From NCBI GenBank assembly GCA_964636325.1, contig CAZWRV010000017.1, positions 1 to 64,000 on the forward strand: a stretch of 64,000 bases of DNA. The letters run 5' to 3'. Every line of letters begins with the position of its first letter. The stretch's first letter is position 1. The notes under the pieces are model-generated. The model was not told the DNA's origin. It worked only from the letters and a program-made list of their open reading frames with translations, and did no database searches. This document shows, piece after piece, positions 37,916 to 46,141 of the stretch. This DNA is from CAZWRV01 sp964636325 (GTDB taxonomy: Bacteria; Verrucomicrobiota; Lentisphaeria; Victivallales; GWF2-50-93). The position numbers were made by a program, and so were the translations under genes.

Positions 37916-38008
37916 CTGAATTTGCAATCACCTCAAAATAGACGGAAAAATAATATAGCAGTTCAGCGGAGGAATTCAAAAGCGGAAGGAGCGATAGCCT
38001 GAATTTGC
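37916..38008. repeat. Pair of direct repeats upstream of the kinase gene
   Basis: CTGAATTTGCA occurs at 37916-37926 and at 37998-38008, 82 bp apart (about eight helical turns). The copies flank the probable kinase promoter, a layout compatible with a DNA-looping regulator. Confidence 0.45.
37952..37979 (-). promoter_or_regulatory. Possible sigma-70-type promoter of the kinase operon
   Basis: On the minus strand, TTGAAT (37979-37974) and TATATT (37957-37952) are 16 bases apart, about 75 bp before the kinase ATG. The match is moderate (one mismatch per box). Confidence 0.4.
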
Positions 38009-38026
38009 ATGATTTTCCGCCAGAAG

Positions 38027-38449
38027 CTATGTGGCGGGGGGCGGGGGGTTTTGAGCTGGGGGAGGGGAGCCGGCGCCGAGGATGTTGTCCACCTCCTTGC
38101 TGAGGTTGTCCCCGTAGCTCATCCCCTTGAGGACGATCTTCCGTATCCTCGGCGTGAGGAAGTCGTAGTCCTCCTGGCTGAGGTTTTTCGCCGTGATGAT
38201 GATCACCGGAATCCGCCTTATAGCCTCTTCCTCGGAGTCCTTCCACCGCAGGAAGTCGAATCCGCTCTCGTTCGGCATCATCAGATCCAGGACGATGAGG
38301 TCGTAAGGCCCCTTGCTCTTGAGGCTGTTGCGCCCTTCGATGGATGTGAGGACGGCGGTTATGTCATATCCCTTTCTCTGAAGGATGATCTGTATCAGCC
38401 TCAGCAGGGAGAACTCGTCGTCTATCGCCAGTATCCTTTTCTTTTCCAT
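38027..38449 (-). CDS. Single-domain response regulator with proline-rich tail
   Basis: The 140-aa protein is a receiver domain: acidic pocket Asp10/Asp11, phospho-acceptor Asp55 in VLDLMMP, Thr/Ser in VIIITAKN, and Lys in RKIVLKGM. No output domain follows, only a ~20-residue tail rich in Pro. AGGAG precedes the start. It is divergent from the 4Fe-4S protein gene and about 150 bp upstream of the kinase. Such CheY-like proteins act by protein contacts; a partner histidine kinase is not in the window. Confidence 0.88.
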   Translation of the reverse strand: MEKKRILAIDDEFSLLRLIQIILQRKGYDITAVLTSIEGRNSLKSKGPYDLIVLDLMMPNESGFDFLRWKDSEEEAIRRIPVIIITAKNLSQEDYDFLTPRIRKIVLKGMSYGDNLSKEVDNILGAGSPPPAQNPPPPAT

Positions 38450-38517
38450 GGCTCCTGTGCGGCGCCGCGTAAAAACGAGAATTCGGCGCTTGCGCCCTTT
38501 AAAAGATTGAGTTTAAA

Positions 38518-38523
38518 TATAAT
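38518..38523 (+). promoter_or_regulatory. Candidate -10 box of the 4Fe-4S/radical SAM operon
   Basis: TATAAT matches the consensus -10 and lies 47 bp before the ATG at 38570. No acceptable -35 is found at the usual spacing, so an activator or alternative sigma factor may be used. Confidence 0.3.
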
Positions 38524-38569
38524 GTCATATTCCGCCCACTTCAAAAAAAAGCTTGCGGAATTCGCAATT

Positions 38570-39277
38570 ATGAATATCCAAGTTGTCTTCTGCTCATGCG
38601 GCTACGGGACGGTCATCCCGGAGGGGAAGAAGGCCGCAGTCCTCGGGTGGCTCAAGGCCCGCGCGCCGGGATTACTGCTGGCCGAGGATCTCTGCAGGGC
38701 CTGCGCCGGAAGGAACGAGGGCATGCTCCGGCTCCTGGCGGCGGCGGAAATTGCGGTTGTCGCATGCCATCCGAGGGCTGTGCGCTGGCTTCTCGAAGCC
38801 GCGGGCCTCGGCTCCGACGGGCGGAAAATCCACTTCTTCGACCTGAGACGGAACTCCGAGCAGGAGATCATGGCGGGCCTGCAGCCTCTTCTTTCCGGAG
38901 AGGAGCGGCAGGGGGAATTCGAGCCGGCGCGGATTCCGCCACTTGCGGAGGGCGATTGGATATCCTGGTTCCCGGTAATTGACTACGGCAGATGCACCGC
39001 CTGCGGGCAGTGCCTGGACTTCTGCCTTTTCAGCGTCTACTCTCGCAGAGATGACGGAACGGTGGCGGTCTCAAGCCCCCGGAACTGCAAGACTAACTGC
39101 CCGGCCTGCTCCAGGGTCTGCCCCTCGACCGCGATAATATTCCCCAAGCATTCCGAGCCGCCAGCCAACGGCGACGAAGTCACGCCGGCAAACGAAAACA
39201 AGGGGGATGTCTCGGCCCTCGGAAAGATGACCCGGGAGGAGATATACGCGAAGCTCTATGGAAGAAGAGGGAAATGA
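38570..39277 (+). CDS. 4Fe-4S ferredoxin-type protein
   Basis: The 235-aa protein has two cysteine clusters near residues 138-185 (CTACGQCLDFC and CKTNCPACSRVCPSTAIIF), which together form a classic 2[4Fe-4S] ferredoxin layout. The N-terminal half is an alpha/beta region with extra cysteines (CSCGYG, CRACAG). It ends in a short charged tail. The start at 38570 is chosen because conserved-looking sequence begins there; an upstream ATG at 38522 would add 16 residues. It precedes the radical SAM gene by 23 bp and probably donates electrons to it or to the CrtI-like enzyme opposite. Confidence 0.8.
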   Translation: MNIQVVFCSCGYGTVIPEGKKAAVLGWLKARAPGLLLAEDLCRACAGRNEGMLRLLAAAEIAVVACHPRAVRWLLEAAGLGSDGRKIHFFDLRRNSEQEIMAGLQPLLSGEERQGEFEPARIPPLAEGDWISWFPVIDYGRCTACGQCLDFCLFSVYSRRDDGTVAVSSPRNCKTNCPACSRVCPSTAIIFPKHSEPPANGDEVTPANENKGDVSALGKMTREEIYAKLYGRRGK

Positions 39278-39300
39278 ACACCATTTGAAAAGGTTCTCTC

Positions 39301-40497
39301 ATGCTTCTGCAGCTCGCATACAGGTTCGCAACGGAGCCCTCCCCTGCTCTCCTCTGGAAATTCGCCGGCTGCTTCGCGCTGAAAGGGATGTCGGCGGTGA
39401 ACAGGTTCAAGCGAGCCGCCGCGGCGGGCGGCCCGCTCTGCCCCGCCTTCGTCTTCATCTCCGTCACGGACAGGTGCAACCTTTCCTGCAAGGGCTGCTG
39501 GGTCACGGGAAAGAGCCCGCCGCGCGACATGCCCCCCGACATGCTGGACAAAATCATTCGCGACTTTAAGAGGAGGGGTTCGAGCTTCTTCGGTATCCTC
39601 GGCGGCGAACCGCTGCTCCACAAAAGCATTCTTCCCGTCCTCGGAAGGCACCGCGACTGCTATTTCCAGGTCTTCAGCAATGGAACCGTATTCACGGAGG
39701 ACACAGCCATGGCCATGCGCCGCAGCGGAAACATCACCCCGCTCGTCAGCATCGAAGGGTTGGAGAAGGTCAGCGACGAGAGGCGCGGCGGCTCCGGTGT
39801 CTACGGATCGGCCCTGGACGCCCTCGCGCTCTGCCGGAAGCACCGCCTCATAACCGGCGTGGCCACAAGCATCTGCAAATCGAACATTGCTGAACTGGCG
39901 ACCGAAAGATTCGTCTGCGAGATGGTCTCGCGCGGAGCCCTTTACATCTGGTTCTACATCTACCGGCCGGCCGGCGGAACCCCCTGCCCTGAACTGGCGC
40001 TCTCCGAGGATGAGATAATTCGCCTGCGAAAATTCATGGTCGAGATCAGATGCAAGGCGCCGGCCCTCATCGTCGACGCCTACTGGGACCATCTCGGCCG
40101 CGCCTTATGCCCCGCCGCGACGGGAATCAGCCACCACATAAATCCGGAAGGATATGCCGAGCCTTGTCCGCCGGTCCAGTTCGCAAAAGACAGGCTATCC
40201 ATCGGCGCGGACTCCGCGGAAGTCCTTGAAAGATCGAGGTTCCTGGACGATTTCAGGAGGACGACGCGCGCCGCATCAAGAGGCTGCATCCTGCTGGAGA
40301 ATCCCGCCCTTCTCAAGGAGATCGTCCTGCGCAACAACGCCGAATCCACGTCCGGCCGCCCGGCCGGGATCGCTGAACTCGACGCGATGCGCCCGCTACC
40401 CGGCCACAACATCCCAGGAAGGGAAATCCCCGAAAAGCACTGGCTCTACCGCTTCGCAAAGAAGCGTTGGTTCTTCGGGTTCGGCGCGTACGGGTGA
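39301..40497 (+). CDS. Radical SAM protein
   Basis: The 398-aa protein has the radical SAM cluster motif CNLSCKGCW (Cys-x3-Cys-x2-Cys, around residue 60) and the GGEPLL motif that binds the SAM amino group. A later Cys-rich stretch (HINPEGYAEPCPP) suggests a C-terminal auxiliary cluster, as in the SPASM/Twitch or HpnH-like classes. It comes right after a ferredoxin-type gene and ends at the TGA that opens a terminator-like hairpin. The reaction is unknown; the CrtI-like neighbour hints at modification of a lipid or polyprenoid. Confidence 0.88.
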   Translation: MLLQLAYRFATEPSPALLWKFAGCFALKGMSAVNRFKRAAAAGGPLCPAFVFISVTDRCNLSCKGCWVTGKSPPRDMPPDMLDKIIRDFKRRGSSFFGILGGEPLLHKSILPVLGRHRDCYFQVFSNGTVFTEDTAMAMRRSGNITPLVSIEGLEKVSDERRGGSGVYGSALDALALCRKHRLITGVATSICKSNIAELATERFVCEMVSRGALYIWFYIYRPAGGTPCPELALSEDEIIRLRKFMVEIRCKAPALIVDAYWDHLGRALCPAATGISHHINPEGYAEPCPPVQFAKDRLSIGADSAEVLERSRFLDDFRRTTRAASRGCILLENPALLKEIVLRNNAESTSGRPAGIAELDAMRPLPGHNIPGREIPEKHWLYRFAKKRWFFGFGAYG

Positions 40498-40521
40498 AAT
40501 TCCGGCGCCGGCGGAATTTCA
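40495..40521. terminator. Terminator-like hairpin between convergent genes
   Basis: TGAAATTCC (40495-40503) pairs with GGAATTTCA (40513-40521), extended by one G-C pair, around a GC-rich loop. The radical SAM stop codon is part of the stem. Short T-rich stretches follow. It lies between a plus gene and a minus gene, as expected for a bidirectional terminator. Confidence 0.6.
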
Positions 40522-40612
40522 TTTTCAGATTTTCAGCGCATCAGATTGCAAGCCACAACGGATTTTCCTACGTTCCACCAAGAAATCCACGCAGGACGAA
40601 AATCCGAAAAAC

Positions 40613-42007
40613 CTAAAGGAGATACTTGTTCGCGATGGATATCCCGCTCAGCATCGAGCCGGTGATTCCCAGGAAGCCTTGGTCCGTCCCGCAGAGAAAG
40701 AGATTCTCAAGGTGCGTCCTTCCGTCCTTGAACTTCATCGGGGAACCGTATACGGCTCCGTTCATGTGGCCTGTGTATCTCGTTATCGCGCTGGGAGTGA
40801 AGATGTCCTTGAAAAGCACATGGGATTGGATGTCCCGGATGCCGGACCGCACTCCTCCGCTACTTGCAAGTTCGGCGGAGACCTTCTCCTTCATCTCCCT
40901 GCAGGCCTCTCCGGAAAGCGCCTTCCAGAGCGCATGATTCGCCTGGGCGGTGAAGCGCAGCATCGGAGGCTCCTTCGCATGATCGGCGGGAAGACGGAGA
41001 TAATTGTTCGGACAGCAGATCACCCCGCTCCTGAAATCAACAAAATCCTCCGGCTTCCTGTAGGAAAATTTCGAGGAATCATTGAAGAACACGATGGACT
41101 CGTTGAATCCCATTTCGGAAGGAAGCCTGTCCAGGACTAGGATGCATTCGACGAATCCGAGCTGCCCCGCGGGGATTTCCGCGAAATTCGCAGGCTTCTC
41201 CCCGCACAACGAGAACGTCTCTATCGAACCGGCGCAGGACAGGACGCTGGAGCACTCTATCAACTCCCCGCCGCCGGTTTCCACGCCCGAGACTTTTCCC
41301 GCGGTAGATATGATTTTGCGGACTTCGCATTTAAGCTTAAGCTCCCCGCCCGACTCCACGAAGCGCTTCTCCAGAATGTCCAGAAGGCGCCTGACTCCGC
41401 CGGCAGGACGGCAGAATCCCTCCCGGAAGATGCTGTTGAACATTATGACGAACTGCGCCAAATCCATGTCGTCCTCCACGGCGCTGCCGTAATACATCAG
41501 CGGACAGAAAAGCATCTCGAGAAGAAGCGGATCCCTTATGAACTCCCCTACCCTGCCCCGGGCGGAAACGTAAGGCGCATTCATGTCCAGCCCGTCGTAG
41601 CCGGCGATGAAGGAGACTAACCGCGCGAAGGCGTCCTTTTCCGCAGGAAATGAAGAAGCTATTTCCGACTCGAGCAAGGAAATATCGTTGGAAAATCGCA
41701 GCTTTACGCCGGGAAACGAAATAGCCGCCCCGCACTGCTCGCGCAAGGAAAGCTCGTCGTAGCCTATCCTTAGCTGGCGCAGCAGCTTGAGCAGCGGCGA
41801 AGACTTCGCGCCGGTCCGGGGGACGAAGTTCGTCATGGCGTGGAGGCCAGTGTCGATCTCGTATCCCTGCCTGTAGTAATATGAGTTCAGCCCGCCCGTC
41901 CGGGAATGTCTCTCGAGGATGCAAACCTTCTTGCCGAAATGGGCCAGGCGTATTCCGGCCGCAAGCCCCGACATCCCCGCGCCTATTATCACACAGTCGT
42001 ATCTCAT
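40613..42007 (-). CDS. CrtI/phytoene-desaturase-like FAD-dependent oxidoreductase
   Basis: The 464-aa protein starts with the dinucleotide-binding motif VIIGAGMSGLAAGIRLA and the adjoining ILERHSRTGGL. It ends with the FAD signature NLFLCGTDQGFLGITGSMLSG, both typical of phytoene desaturases and retinol-saturase-like proteins. The middle has a substrate-binding domain. It faces the 4Fe-4S and radical SAM genes and may take part in the same pathway, perhaps saturation or desaturation of an isoprenoid. No other carotenoid genes are in the window, so carotenoid synthesis itself is not supported. Confidence 0.85.
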   Translation of the reverse strand: MRYDCVIIGAGMSGLAAGIRLAHFGKKVCILERHSRTGGLNSYYYRQGYEIDTGLHAMTNFVPRTGAKSSPLLKLLRQLRIGYDELSLREQCGAAISFPGVKLRFSNDISLLESEIASSFPAEKDAFARLVSFIAGYDGLDMNAPYVSARGRVGEFIRDPLLLEMLFCPLMYYGSAVEDDMDLAQFVIMFNSIFREGFCRPAGGVRRLLDILEKRFVESGGELKLKCEVRKIISTAGKVSGVETGGGELIECSSVLSCAGSIETFSLCGEKPANFAEIPAGQLGFVECILVLDRLPSEMGFNESIVFFNDSSKFSYRKPEDFVDFRSGVICCPNNYLRLPADHAKEPPMLRFTAQANHALWKALSGEACREMKEKVSAELASSGGVRSGIRDIQSHVLFKDIFTPSAITRYTGHMNGAVYGSPMKFKDGRTHLENLFLCGTDQGFLGITGSMLSGISIANKYLL

Positions 42008-42166
42008 GCCATTCCCACTGCAATTTCTTCAAGCTGCTGAAAAACCTACAGGAATTACATTTTTCACCTTGATTGAAGATAGAATGGAGAATCTGGAAAA
42101 TCAAAGCGGAAACAATTGGAATGCATGCGGAACCCCGCGGCTATTCCGTAACAAAGCCAGCGGCGC

Positions 42167-42185
42167 GAGACCTTATTCAGGTCTC
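42167..42185. repeat. Hairpin GAGACCT/AGGTCTC
   Basis: A perfect 7-bp stem with a 5-nt loop (TATTC). No U-tract follows. It lies about 160 bp upstream of the CrtI-like start, in the 42008-42430 gap. Confidence 0.5.
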
Positions 42186-42257
42186 ATCCTATCTTGTCTT
42201 CCCGGGCTTGACAGGATATATTGGGTGAAATTGCTGCAAAACTAAGTTTCGCATCCA

Positions 42258-42285
42258 AGGTGTCGGGTGCCAGGTTTCAGGTATG
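42258..42285. repeat. Intergenic AGGTTTC-type heptanucleotide array
   Basis: Four exact-length units: AGGTGTC, GGGTGCC, AGGTTTC and AGGTATG. This is the only intergenic copy of the family that is also found inside the GH2 and heparinase-like genes. Confidence 0.85.
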
Positions 42286-42321
42286 AACTCAGCAGACTAC
42301 GCCCTTTTGCTGAATTCATAC
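42281..42321. repeat. Imperfect 14-bp hairpin next to the heptanucleotide array
   Basis: GTATGAACTCAGCA (42281-42294) pairs with TGCTGAATTCATAC (42308-42321) with a single mismatch and a 13-nt loop. It overlaps the last unit of the array. Confidence 0.65.
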
Positions 42322-42430
42322 TTTCAGTTCAGATTTACGGCGCACCGCGCTGAAAAAGCACAAGGGCATTTCCAATAGTTTAAGCCATTTCATCGGAGCG
42401 GGCCAGGTAATCTGGAAATAAGGTGACCGG

Positions 42431-42901
42431 ATGACAAAGCATATCCTTGGCATCTTAGCATTCGCTTCCTGCTGCATCCTGATCTCATGCCCGGGATGCG
42501 GCTCAAGATCCGTCTCCGGCGGGGCGAAGGATGTCGACACCCTGGTCGCCATGTTCAAGGAGGCGTGCAGGGCGCAGGACCTTGCCAAGCTCAGGGAACT
42601 GAGCTACTGGGAGGACATACCGGAGAACGAGATTGCCGCCAACCTCGCGGAAAAACAGCAGATATTCTTCTCCAATGGTATCACAGTCAAGGATGTCAAG
42701 GCGACGAAGTTTCCGGATCCCGAGCGTCTTGAGGCCAACAGGCCGGTCAAGATGGGAAAAGTCATCTACCGCCCCACAGTGGACATCCTCGGCCAGCTGG
42801 AAATCTCCACCGAGGTGGACGGCAAGCCCGCCGGCTCCTGGATACTCCAATACGGCACCAAGGGCAAGCGCTACTTCATCTCCACAAAGAAGAAGACCTA
42901 G
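42431..42901 (+). CDS. Small lipoprotein, function unknown
   Basis: The 156-aa protein has a hydrophobic leader ending ILISC (lipobox, Cys around residue 20), so it is probably lipid-anchored. The mature part has a short helical region (VDTLVAMFKEACRAQDLAKLRELSYW) followed by beta strands, a pattern like NTF2/DUF4878-type small lipoproteins, though I cannot assign it firmly. AAGGTGA lies five bases before the ATG. A long perfect hairpin directly follows the stop. Confidence 0.8.
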   Translation: MTKHILGILAFASCCILISCPGCGSRSVSGGAKDVDTLVAMFKEACRAQDLAKLRELSYWEDIPENEIAANLAEKQQIFFSNGITVKDVKATKFPDPERLEANRPVKMGKVIYRPTVDILGQLEISTEVDGKPAGSWILQYGTKGKRYFISTKKKT

Positions 42902-42902
42902 G

Positions 42903-42935
42903 ATCAATAATAAACGGCCGCCGTTTATTATTGAT
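42903..42935. terminator. 15-bp perfect hairpin after the lipoprotein gene
   Basis: ATCAATAATAAACGG (42903-42917) pairs perfectly with CCGTTTATTATTGAT (42921-42935) around a 3-nt loop (CCG). It begins one base after the stop codon. The base of the stem is A/T-rich, so on either strand it may act as an intrinsic terminator, though only a short T run (TTT) follows. A second 9-bp hairpin lies at 42938-42965. Confidence 0.65.
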
Positions 42936-42937
42936 TT

Positions 42938-42965
42938 GCTTCTGCGCAACAAGCTTCGCAGAAGC
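42938..42965. repeat. Second hairpin GCTTCTGCG/CGCAGAAGC
   Basis: A perfect 9-bp stem with a 10-nt loop, three bases after the previous hairpin. The two structures together cover 42903-42965 just upstream of the SGNH hydrolase gene. Confidence 0.6.
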
Positions 42966-43014
42966 CGTGATCTCAGCAATCCGGAAATGGCGGAAAATCG
43001 GAAAAGTTGTTGAA

Positions 43015-44043
43015 ATGGCTAAGCCAGAGATATTGAAGGGAGTCAGGAAGGTTCTATTCTACGGTGACAGCCTCACCGATGGGAGCGACTATCCTGAATA
43101 CGTCGTCAACACCCTAGAACGCGAATTCCCCGGCTCCGGATTCCAGGTGATGAATTCGGCGATTTGCGGCAACACCGCCGCAGATCTGCTTCGCCGCCTC
43201 AAAAACGACGTTCTGGATCGCAAGCCCGATCTGGTGAGCATCTGCATCGGCACCAACGACCGGCTGGTCAAAAGGGAAATCGCCGCGTATAAAAACGACT
43301 TGGAGGCGATTGTGACAAGCCTGCTGGATGCCGGAATCAAGGTTCTGCTTGTCAAGCCGTCGCCGCTGGGAAATCCGGAGCAGGAGAAAAAGTTCCAGGA
43401 CAATCTTGCCGCAATACAGCAGGTTGCGGACAGCCATCATCTTACGGTGGCAGACGCGCATCAGGTCTTCCTGGACGGCGCCAAGGCTGGAAAGGAGATG
43501 CTGGGCGCGGACGGAGTGCATCACGGAAAGGACGGATTCGAGGGCATGGCCAGGGCCGTGCTGGACGCCTTCGGCCTTAAAAATGTTCCGATAGAAAAGA
43601 CGATCCGCCCCTGGCCGTTCCTGCTCCTGGACTGGGAGACTTCTTCGCCTTTCCCTCTAAAGGAGGCACCAGAACCCGCAGCCGTCAAAGCATGGAACCC
43701 CTTCGATCGCAAGACGGCTGTGGAGAAGCAGCCGTGGTGGGACTCGCCGTTTGCAGCACGCGGCGGCTGGATGCCGTTCGCTCCGGAGAAGCCGGTTCCG
43801 GGCATGGCGGCCTACGGACGTACACACTTCCGGGCGGCGAAGGCCGGAAAGGCGGAATTGCGGCTCGGAGGTTCGCCGCAGGCGGTATGGCTCAACGGCC
43901 GGCAGGTCTGGAAGGCCGGCAAATTCAGCCACGGGTATCATCCCGACGCAGAAAGCATGGAGGTTGGACTAGCCGAAGGCGACAACGAGATCGTCGTTCT
44001 AAGCACATATATGGCGTTCGTGGGGGTAAGGCAGTTAAATTAA
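43015..44043 (+). CDS. SGNH/GDSL hydrolase with C-terminal beta-sandwich
   Basis: The 342-aa protein has the four SGNH blocks: FYGDSLTDG (catalytic Ser), ICGNTAAD, IGTND, and the block V pair in GADGVHHGKDG (Asp/His). The family includes carbohydrate esterases and lipases; in a glycan region it is probably a deacetylase of sugar esters. Residues ~255-342 (THFRAAKAGKAELRLGG, VWLNGRQVW) look like a sugar-binding sandwich. There is no signal peptide. The ATG at 43015 is chosen, as upstream sequence lacks conservation. It precedes two dehydrogenase genes. Confidence 0.88.
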   Translation: MAKPEILKGVRKVLFYGDSLTDGSDYPEYVVNTLEREFPGSGFQVMNSAICGNTAADLLRRLKNDVLDRKPDLVSICIGTNDRLVKREIAAYKNDLEAIVTSLLDAGIKVLLVKPSPLGNPEQEKKFQDNLAAIQQVADSHHLTVADAHQVFLDGAKAGKEMLGADGVHHGKDGFEGMARAVLDAFGLKNVPIEKTIRPWPFLLLDWETSSPFPLKEAPEPAAVKAWNPFDRKTAVEKQPWWDSPFAARGGWMPFAPEKPVPGMAAYGRTHFRAAKAGKAELRLGGSPQAVWLNGRQVWKAGKFSHGYHPDAESMEVGLAEGDNEIVVLSTYMAFVGVRQLN

Positions 44044-44055
44044 GGAATAAATGGG

Positions 44056-45093
44056 ATGGGCATGAAATTTTCGTTCGCAGGATTCAGGCATGGGCATATT
44101 CATGCATTGTTGAATCTGGTCAAGAGCACGCCGGGCCTGGAAATCGTCGGAGCATTTGAGGATGATCTTCCGACGTGTGAATCACTGGAGAAGAATAAGG
44201 CCGCCGTTGTGACGCACCATGACTTTGACGCCATGATTGCCGAAACGGAATGCGATGCCGTCGCTGTCGGGGACTACTATGGCCGGAGAGGGGCGCTGAT
44301 AATTAAGGCGCTATCGGCCGGAAAACATGTGATCAGCGACAAGCCCATTTGCACGTCGGCGGATGAACTTGATCAGATTGAAGCTATTTCGCGGAGCAGG
44401 AATCTGAAGGTCGGCTGCATGTTCGACCTCCGCGATCAGCCGCAGTTCATCTGCGTACGCTCTCTGATTCAGAGCGGACGCATAGGCGAGATACATGCCG
44501 TATCCTTCGGCGGCCAGCATCCGCTCGCATTCAACTCCCGGCCGGCATGGTATTTCGAAGCCGGCAAGCATGGAGGAACAATCAACGACATCGCTGTCCA
44601 CGCCCTGGACTTGATCCCATGGATCACCGGACATAAGTTCAAGCGGATAGTTGCCGCCCGATGCTGGAATGCGCTTGCCAAGAGATGTCCTCATTTCAAG
44701 GATGCCGCGCAGCTGATGCTTGAGATGGACAACGGAGCGGGAGTCATGGGTGATGTCTCCTATTTCACGCCTGACAGCCACGGCTACTCGCTTCCGCAAT
44801 ACTGGCGGATGACGTTCTGGGGGAGCGAGGGCGTGATTGAAAGCTCGTGCAACATGCAGTGTGTTTTTGTCGCCATTAACGGAGAAATAAAAACTCGGGA
44901 GGAGCCGCTTCCAGAAGGCACTCCTGGAAATTATTTGAAGGCCTTCCTCAAGGATATCGCCGGGAACTCGGAACCCGGTGACCTCGACACGGATGCGGTC
45001 ATCTCCGCTTCTAGAATCGCCCTGCTGGCACAGAAGTCAGGAGACTCATGCGACGGACGCCAGCCAGAGACCTTCCATGGGAATATATCCTGA
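44056..45093 (+). CDS. Gfo/Idh/MocA-family oxidoreductase
   Basis: The 345-aa protein begins with a Rossmann fold (KFSFAGFRHGHIHALLNL), a variant in which the glycine loop is FRHGH instead of GxGxxG. It has the DKP signature (HVISDKPICT, with Asp for the usual Glu). A His-rich active-site region follows (INDIAVHALDLIPW). It starts 12 bp after the SGNH gene and probably acts on a sugar or inositol derivative in the cytosol. It is one of three family members in the window, each with different variations, so they likely have different substrates. Confidence 0.88.
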   Translation: MGMKFSFAGFRHGHIHALLNLVKSTPGLEIVGAFEDDLPTCESLEKNKAAVVTHHDFDAMIAETECDAVAVGDYYGRRGALIIKALSAGKHVISDKPICTSADELDQIEAISRSRNLKVGCMFDLRDQPQFICVRSLIQSGRIGEIHAVSFGGQHPLAFNSRPAWYFEAGKHGGTINDIAVHALDLIPWITGHKFKRIVAARCWNALAKRCPHFKDAAQLMLEMDNGAGVMGDVSYFTPDSHGYSLPQYWRMTFWGSEGVIESSCNMQCVFVAINGEIKTREEPLPEGTPGNYLKAFLKDIAGNSEPGDLDTDAVISASRIALLAQKSGDSCDGRQPETFHGNIS

Positions 45094-45111
45094 AAATCCT
45101 GTCATCCTGTC
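45087..45111. repeat. Octanucleotide array at the dehydrogenase gene junction
   Basis: ATCCTGAA, then (after one base) ATCCTGTC and ATCCTGTC. It runs across the stop codon of the first dehydrogenase and ends before the GGAGG ribosome-binding site of the second. Confidence 0.75.
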
Positions 45112-45127
45112 AAAAAATGGAGGAGCG

Positions 45128-46072
45128 ATGAAAAATAAGATCAGAGTCGGGCTATACGGGACTAACGGCCATCAGATACATGCCAGGCTTCAGGAGCATC
45201 CTTATGCGGAGCTGAAAGCGGTCGCCGGATTCGACGAGAAGGCGCTTTCAGGATTGAAGGTGAAACCGCGCGTCTGTTCCGGATTGGAGGAGCTTATTGC
45301 GGACAAGGATATAGATCTGATTTCGCTGTGCTCGCCGAAGCGTTCGGAGCAGGCGACCCATGCTGTTCAGTGCATGCTTGGCGGAAAGCACGTATACGCG
45401 GAGAAGCCGTGCGCGATGTCGGAGAAGGATCTCGACAAAATAATCAGAACGTCGAAATCAACCGGGAAAAAATTCCACGAAATGGCGGGAACCGCCTTTG
45501 AACAGCCTTACCTTTCAATGCGGAAGATCGTGCAGTCGGGTCAGCTCGGGACGGTTGTCCAGGTGCTGGCGCAGAAGTCGTATCCATACTACGACGGGCG
45601 TCCGCAGGACGAGAACATCGACGGCGGACTGGCGCTGCAGGTCGGGATACATGCGATGAGGTTCGTCGAGCATGTCGCATGTGCGAAAATCGCAGAAATC
45701 AAGCTCCTACAGACGAGTCTCGGCAATCCTGGCATAGGCGGCCTGAAAATGGCGGCATCGTATCTCATCAAGCTGGAAAACGGCGGCGTTGCCTCGATCA
45801 TTGCCAACTATCTCAACCCCCGCGGCTTCCCGAGCTGGGGCAACGAGGCCCTAAGGATTTTCGGCACGGAGGGCTTTGTGGAGGCCGTAGACGGCGGAAC
45901 AAAGACCAGGCTCGTGCTGCAGGACAAGGACTGCGGCCCCATAGACACCAAGGACGCGTCGCAGGACTACTTCGACATGTTCGTGACCTCCCTCCTTGGC
46001 AAGTCCGAAATGCCTCTTGCCCTCGAAGATGAACTCCACCCGCTCAGGATGCTGCTGATAGGCTTGCGCTGA
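45128..46072 (+). CDS. Gfo/Idh/MocA-family oxidoreductase
   Basis: The 314-aa protein starts KIRVGLYGTNGHQIHARL (Rossmann fold; GTNGHQ loop) and carries the EKPCA signature (HVYAEKPCAMSEKD). The C-terminal domain includes GGLALQVGIHAMRF, in the position of the catalytic Lys/His region. A strong ribosome-binding site (GGAGGAGCG) decides the start at 45128. It is the third family member in the window and forms a tandem pair with the preceding gene; paired dehydrogenases often act on successive oxidation states of one sugar. Confidence 0.9.
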   Translation: MKNKIRVGLYGTNGHQIHARLQEHPYAELKAVAGFDEKALSGLKVKPRVCSGLEELIADKDIDLISLCSPKRSEQATHAVQCMLGGKHVYAEKPCAMSEKDLDKIIRTSKSTGKKFHEMAGTAFEQPYLSMRKIVQSGQLGTVVQVLAQKSYPYYDGRPQDENIDGGLALQVGIHAMRFVEHVACAKIAEIKLLQTSLGNPGIGGLKMAASYLIKLENGGVASIIANYLNPRGFPSWGNEALRIFGTEGFVEAVDGGTKTRLVLQDKDCGPIDTKDASQDYFDMFVTSLLGKSEMPLALEDELHPLRMLLIGLR

Positions 46073-46141
46073 ACAGGCCAACCTGTTTATTTCACAGCAG
46101 ATTCGAATCTCAACTCTTTCGTTTTTTTTTGCGTTTTCCGC

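Larger units (their letters stand above)
42008..42430. other. Intergenic region (423 bp) with several repeats, no gene
   Basis: No convincing ORF is seen. It holds a 7-bp hairpin (42167-42185), a heptanucleotide array (42258-42285) and a 14-bp imperfect hairpin (42281-42321). TTGACA occurs near 42208 but without a matching -10. AAGGTGA near the right end is the ribosome-binding site of the lipoprotein gene at 42431. Confidence 0.7.

Noticed and set aside
38009..38569. Longer N-terminus for the 4Fe-4S protein
   Set aside because: The extension would overlap the divergent response-regulator gene and its promoter, and its sequence is the complement of that gene.
40613..42007. Carotenoid biosynthesis cluster
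   Set aside because: Only a CrtI-like enzyme is present, without phytoene synthase or other crt genes.
42931..43014. Upstream start for the SGNH hydrolase
   Set aside because: It would begin with TTG within the hairpin region and add 28 residues not typical of the family.
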